Below, piece after piece: positions 61,545 through 64,000 of a DNA stretch of 64,000 bases. The first letter of the stretch is position 1. Each line of letters starts with the position of its first letter. Under the pieces are notes generated by a model that saw only the letters and a program-made list of their open reading frames with translations, made no database searches and had not been told where the DNA came from. Origin of the DNA: Modestobacter excelsi (lineage in GTDB: Bacteria > Actinomycetota > Actinomycetes > Mycobacteriales > Geodermatophilaceae); the NCBI RefSeq assembly GCF_005930495.1, contig NZ_SJEX01000001.1, positions 124,001 through 188,000 on the forward strand, in the 5' to 3' direction. Both the position numbers and the translations under genes were made by a program.

Positions 61545-63074
61545 ATGCGCAAGTGGTTGCCGCTGGTCGCGATCTGCACCGGCACGTTCATGCTCCTCAT
61601 CGACGTCACGATCGTGAACGTCGCCCTGCCGGACATGGCCCTGGACCTGGGCACGTCGTTCGACCAGCTGCAGTGGGTGGTGGACGTCTACGCGCTCGCG
61701 CTGTCCGCGCTGGTGCTCGGCGCCGGCTCGCTCGCCGACCTGTACGGCCGGCGGAAGGTCTACCTGGCCGGGCTGCTGCTGTTCGCGGTCGCCTCGCTGG
61801 CCTGCGGGCTGGCGCCGAACGCGGAGCTGCTGATCGGCGCGCGGGCAGTCCAGGGGATCGGCGGCGCGGCGATGCTGGCCACCACCATCGCGCTGATCAA
61901 CACCAGCTACGAGGGGCGGGACCGCGGGACCGCCTTCGGGGTCTGGGGCGCCGTCGTGGGTGCGGCCGCCGCGCTGGGCCCGATCCTGGGTGGCGCGCTC
62001 ACCGAGCTGTCCTGGCGGTGGATCTTCTTCGTCAACCTGCCGATCAGCGTCCTCGCCGTCGCGGTCACGCTGGTCGCGGTGCAGGAGGCGCGCCAGCCGA
62101 ACGCGCCCCGGCCCGACGTCCCGGGCATCGCGCTGTTCACCCTTGGCGCCGGCGGCGTGGTCTTCGGACTGGTCCGGGCCGCGGCGGACGGCTGGGGCGC
62201 GCCGGTCGCCTGGGGGCCGCTGGTCGGCGGTCTCGTCGTCCTGGGGGTGTGGGTGCTCGTGGAGCGCGGCCGCCGGGCGCCGATGCTCGACGTCTCGCTG
62301 TTCCGCAACCGCTCCTTCAGCGGGATCATGCTGGGCGCGCTGCTGCTGAACGCGGCCGCGTTCTCCGCGAGCCTCTACACCTCGTTGTGGCTGCAGTCGG
62401 TGCTCGGGCTCTCGCCGCTGCAGGGTGGTCTGGTCTTCATCCCGCTGTCGGCCTGCAGCTTCGTCGTCGCCGCCCTCGCCGGCCGGTTCCTGCAGACGAT
62501 GGCGCCGCGGCTGGTGCTCGGCGGCGGGCTGCTCCTCATCGGGGTCGCGTCGCTGCTGCTGGCCCTGGTCGACGCCGACTCGTCCTGGACGGTGCTCGTG
62601 CCCGGGCTCGCGGTGCTCGGCGTCGGGGTCGGGGTGGCCAACCCGACGCTGGCCTCCGCGGCGCTGGCGACGGTTCCGCGGGAGCGCAGCGGCATGGCCT
62701 CCGGTGCGGTGAACACCGCCCGCCAGCTCGGCTTCGCCCTCGGCGTGGCGGTGCTGGGCAGCGTCTTCACCGCCCAGGCGACCGCCGCGCTGCGGGACGG
62801 CGGTGCGCCGGACCCGGCGGGCACTGCGTCGGCGCTGACCGCCGGTCAGGCCGGCCAGCTCATCGGCTCGGCACCCGCCGAGCAGCGGGCCGGCCTCGCC
62901 GACCTGCTGGGCAGCGCCTACGCCGGCGGGCTGCGCGACGTCTTCCTGGTCTGCGCCGCCGCAGCGATCGTGGGCGGGTTGCTGGTCGTCTGGCTGGTCC
63001 GGGCGGCCGCGCCGGCGTCGGGTGCGCCGGTCGAGCGGCCGCACGAGGCGCCGGAGCCTGCCGCCAGGCGCTGA
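61545..63074 (+). CDS. MFS transporter, DHA2-type (14 helices)
   Basis: 509 residues. Motif D-like FMLLIDVTIVNVALPDMALD at the first helix, loop motif A GSLADLYGRRKVYLAG, and motif C AVVGAAAALGPILGGALTE are all present, as in EmrB/QacA drug exporters with 14 helices. It would use proton motive force to expel drugs or toxic metabolites. The divergent AsnC regulator suggests a local regulator-exporter pair. Confidence 0.92.
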   Translation: MRKWLPLVAICTGTFMLLIDVTIVNVALPDMALDLGTSFDQLQWVVDVYALALSALVLGAGSLADLYGRRKVYLAGLLLFAVASLACGLAPNAELLIGARAVQGIGGAAMLATTIALINTSYEGRDRGTAFGVWGAVVGAAAALGPILGGALTELSWRWIFFVNLPISVLAVAVTLVAVQEARQPNAPRPDVPGIALFTLGAGGVVFGLVRAAADGWGAPVAWGPLVGGLVVLGVWVLVERGRRAPMLDVSLFRNRSFSGIMLGALLLNAAAFSASLYTSLWLQSVLGLSPLQGGLVFIPLSACSFVVAALAGRFLQTMAPRLVLGGGLLLIGVASLLLALVDADSSWTVLVPGLAVLGVGVGVANPTLASAALATVPRERSGMASGAVNTARQLGFALGVAVLGSVFTAQATAALRDGGAPDPAGTASALTAGQAGQLIGSAPAEQRAGLADLLGSAYAGGLRDVFLVCAAAAIVGGLLVVWLVRAAAPASGAPVERPHEAPEPAARR

Positions 63075-63093
63075 GCCCGGGCAGACTCCCGGC

Positions 63094-63810
63094 ATGGCTC
63101 CTACGGCGTTCCCGGACGACTGGCAGCGCGCACTCGTCGTCGCAGCCCACCCCGACGACATCGAGTACGGCCTCGCAGCCGCCGTCGCCTCCTGGACGTC
63201 GGCGGGCAAGGAGGTGCACTACCTGCTGGCCACGCGAGGCGAGGCCGGGATGGCCGGGGTGCCGCCGGAGGAGGTCGGGCCGCTGCGCGAGGAGGAGGAG
63301 CGGCGGTCGGCCGCCGTCGTCGGGGTGAGCGAGGTGGAGTTCCTCGACTTCCGCGACGGTGTGCTCGTCGAGGGGCCGGACCTGCGGCGGGCGATCGCCG
63401 GCGCGATCCGCCGCCACCAGCCGAACCTGGTGGTCACCGGGTACTTCGGCGCGACCTGGACCCCGCCGGGCATGTCCCCGGGCTACCTGAACTCCCCGGA
63501 CCACCGGGCGCTGGGCCAGTGCGTGCTGGACGCCGTCGCGGACGCCAACAACGAGTGGATCTTCCGGGACCTGACCGAGCCGCGGTGGCGGTCGCAGTAC
63601 GTCGCGGTGACCGAGATGCTCGATCCGGCCCACCTGGTCGACGTCGGCGAGCACGTGGAGACGGCGGTGGCCTCGCTGAGCGAGCACCGGCGCTACCTGG
63701 AACTGCTGTCGGACACCCCGGTCGAGGAACAGGCCCGGCAGATCGTCGACATGGCGACCGCGGCCGAGGACGGCACGCGCCGGGTGGGCTTCCGGCTCTA
63801 CTGGGGATGA
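63094..63810 (+). CDS. PIG-L family deacetylase
   Basis: 238 residues. The zinc motif is VVAAHPDDIEYGLAAAVA at the N-terminus, with a later His in NSPDHRALGQCVLDAV. It is related to MshB and Mca, the GlcNAc-Ins deacetylase and mycothiol conjugate amidase, but shorter, so the substrate may be a different N-acetyl sugar. It starts 19 bases after the MFS gene and may be cotranscribed. rnpB follows on the same strand. Confidence 0.88.
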   Translation: MAPTAFPDDWQRALVVAAHPDDIEYGLAAAVASWTSAGKEVHYLLATRGEAGMAGVPPEEVGPLREEEERRSAAVVGVSEVEFLDFRDGVLVEGPDLRRAIAGAIRRHQPNLVVTGYFGATWTPPGMSPGYLNSPDHRALGQCVLDAVADANNEWIFRDLTEPRWRSQYVAVTEMLDPAHLVDVGEHVETAVASLSEHRRYLELLSDTPVEEQARQIVDMATAAEDGTRRVGFRLYWG

Positions 63811-63835
63811 CCGGCGGGTAGGCTGCCGACCACGA

Positions 63836-64000
63836 CGGACGAGTCGGCTGGGCGGTCGCGTCGGCGGGGGAGACCCCGTCGCCGAGGAACGTCCGGGCTC
63901 CACAGGGCAGGGTGGTCGCCAACAGCGACCCGGGGTGACCCGCGGGACAGTGCCACAGAGAACAGACCGCCAGTGCGTGCACTGGTAAGGGTGAAACGGC
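63836..64000 (+). ncRNA. rnpB: RNase P RNA (5' part)
   Basis: The conserved type A core is plain: GAGTCGGCTGGGCGGTCGCG at the 5' end (P1-P3), then GAGGAACGTCCGGGCTCCAC, GGCAGGGTGGTCGC, GGGTGACCCGCGGGACAGTG, CCACAGAGAACAGACCGCC and GGTAAGGGTGAAACGG. The 3' half lies beyond the window. A TAGGCT -10-like hexamer at 63819-63824 is well placed. It processes tRNA 5' ends with RnpA. The 5' end is approximate. Confidence 0.95.

Noticed and set aside
1-64000. CRISPR arrays and transposase-bearing insertion sequences
   Set aside because: No regularly spaced direct repeats and no transposase genes were seen. The R1 and R2 repeats are hairpins, not arrays.

Overview
The window is high-GC actinobacterial chromosome, most likely from a Geodermatophilaceae-like organism (Blastococcus / Geodermatophilus / Modestobacter type). 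This rests on the very G+C-rich codons, frequent GTG starts with GTGA stop/start overlaps, a FAS-II operon headed by a PucR-type regulator, mycothiol-type enzymes, and gene neighbourhoods that match the mycobacterial Rv2228c-Rv2247 block. The genus assignment is an inference.

Positions 1-16.5 kb look accessory. They hold a 1-Cys peroxiredoxin-like protein and two large ATP-binding LuxR (LAL) regulators in opposite orientation around an MFS exporter. Next is a MerR-type metal regulator with a textbook operator, and nested out of frame in its 3' end a 22-residue peptide with six cysteines and a perfect Shine-Dalgarno sequence. An integrative mobilizable element follows: MobF relaxase, excisionase, a small unknown protein and a tyrosine integrase, ending at a tRNA-Met(CAT) gene.

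Positions 16.8-24.0 kb are fatty-acid synthesis, transcribed leftward: fasR, fabD (with a biotinyl/lipoyl-like C-terminal domain), fabH, acpP, fabF and an accD-type carboxyltransferase. Positions 24-33 kb hold PAP2, pirin-like, maleylpyruvate-isomerase-like and M20 genes. They also hold a frameshifted AbiEi-like gene lying between two long inverted repeats, then aceE, DUF3052, ahpE and tRNA-Val. Positions 33-38 kb are sparse and accessory: a small lysine-rich protein, a hydrolase, an orphan membrane/coiled-coil protein and a nucleoside-diphosphate-sugar-epimerase-like protein.

Positions 38-46.5 kb carry a ydaO-type (cyclic-di-AMP) riboswitch leader before a secreted transglycosylase-like gene. 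After it come rhodanese, SPFH and FUSC-type genes and a fused two-half ABC exporter. Positions 46.5-51.2 kb pair a Ser/Thr kinase bearing a beta-propeller with an FHA-domain ABC transporter. Positions 51.6-57.9 kb carry Nif3, DUF3311 plus a solute:sodium symporter, a zinc-ribbon coiled-coil protein, RNase H/phosphatase and nadA. Positions 58-64 kb carry two permeases, a DoxX-like protein, a double-AsnC regulator, an MFS exporter, a PIG-L deacetylase and the 5' part of rnpB.

Two dispersed repeat families tie the window together. One (R1) is a GATCAGGT(G/C)ACCTGATC palindrome joined to a CCTCCCGCACC hairpin; it flanks the AbiEi gene and occurs alone at 60.35 kb. The other (R2) is a terminator-like hairpin that begins within a few bases after stop codons, shares its flanking bases, and has stems that change in a compensatory way between copies.
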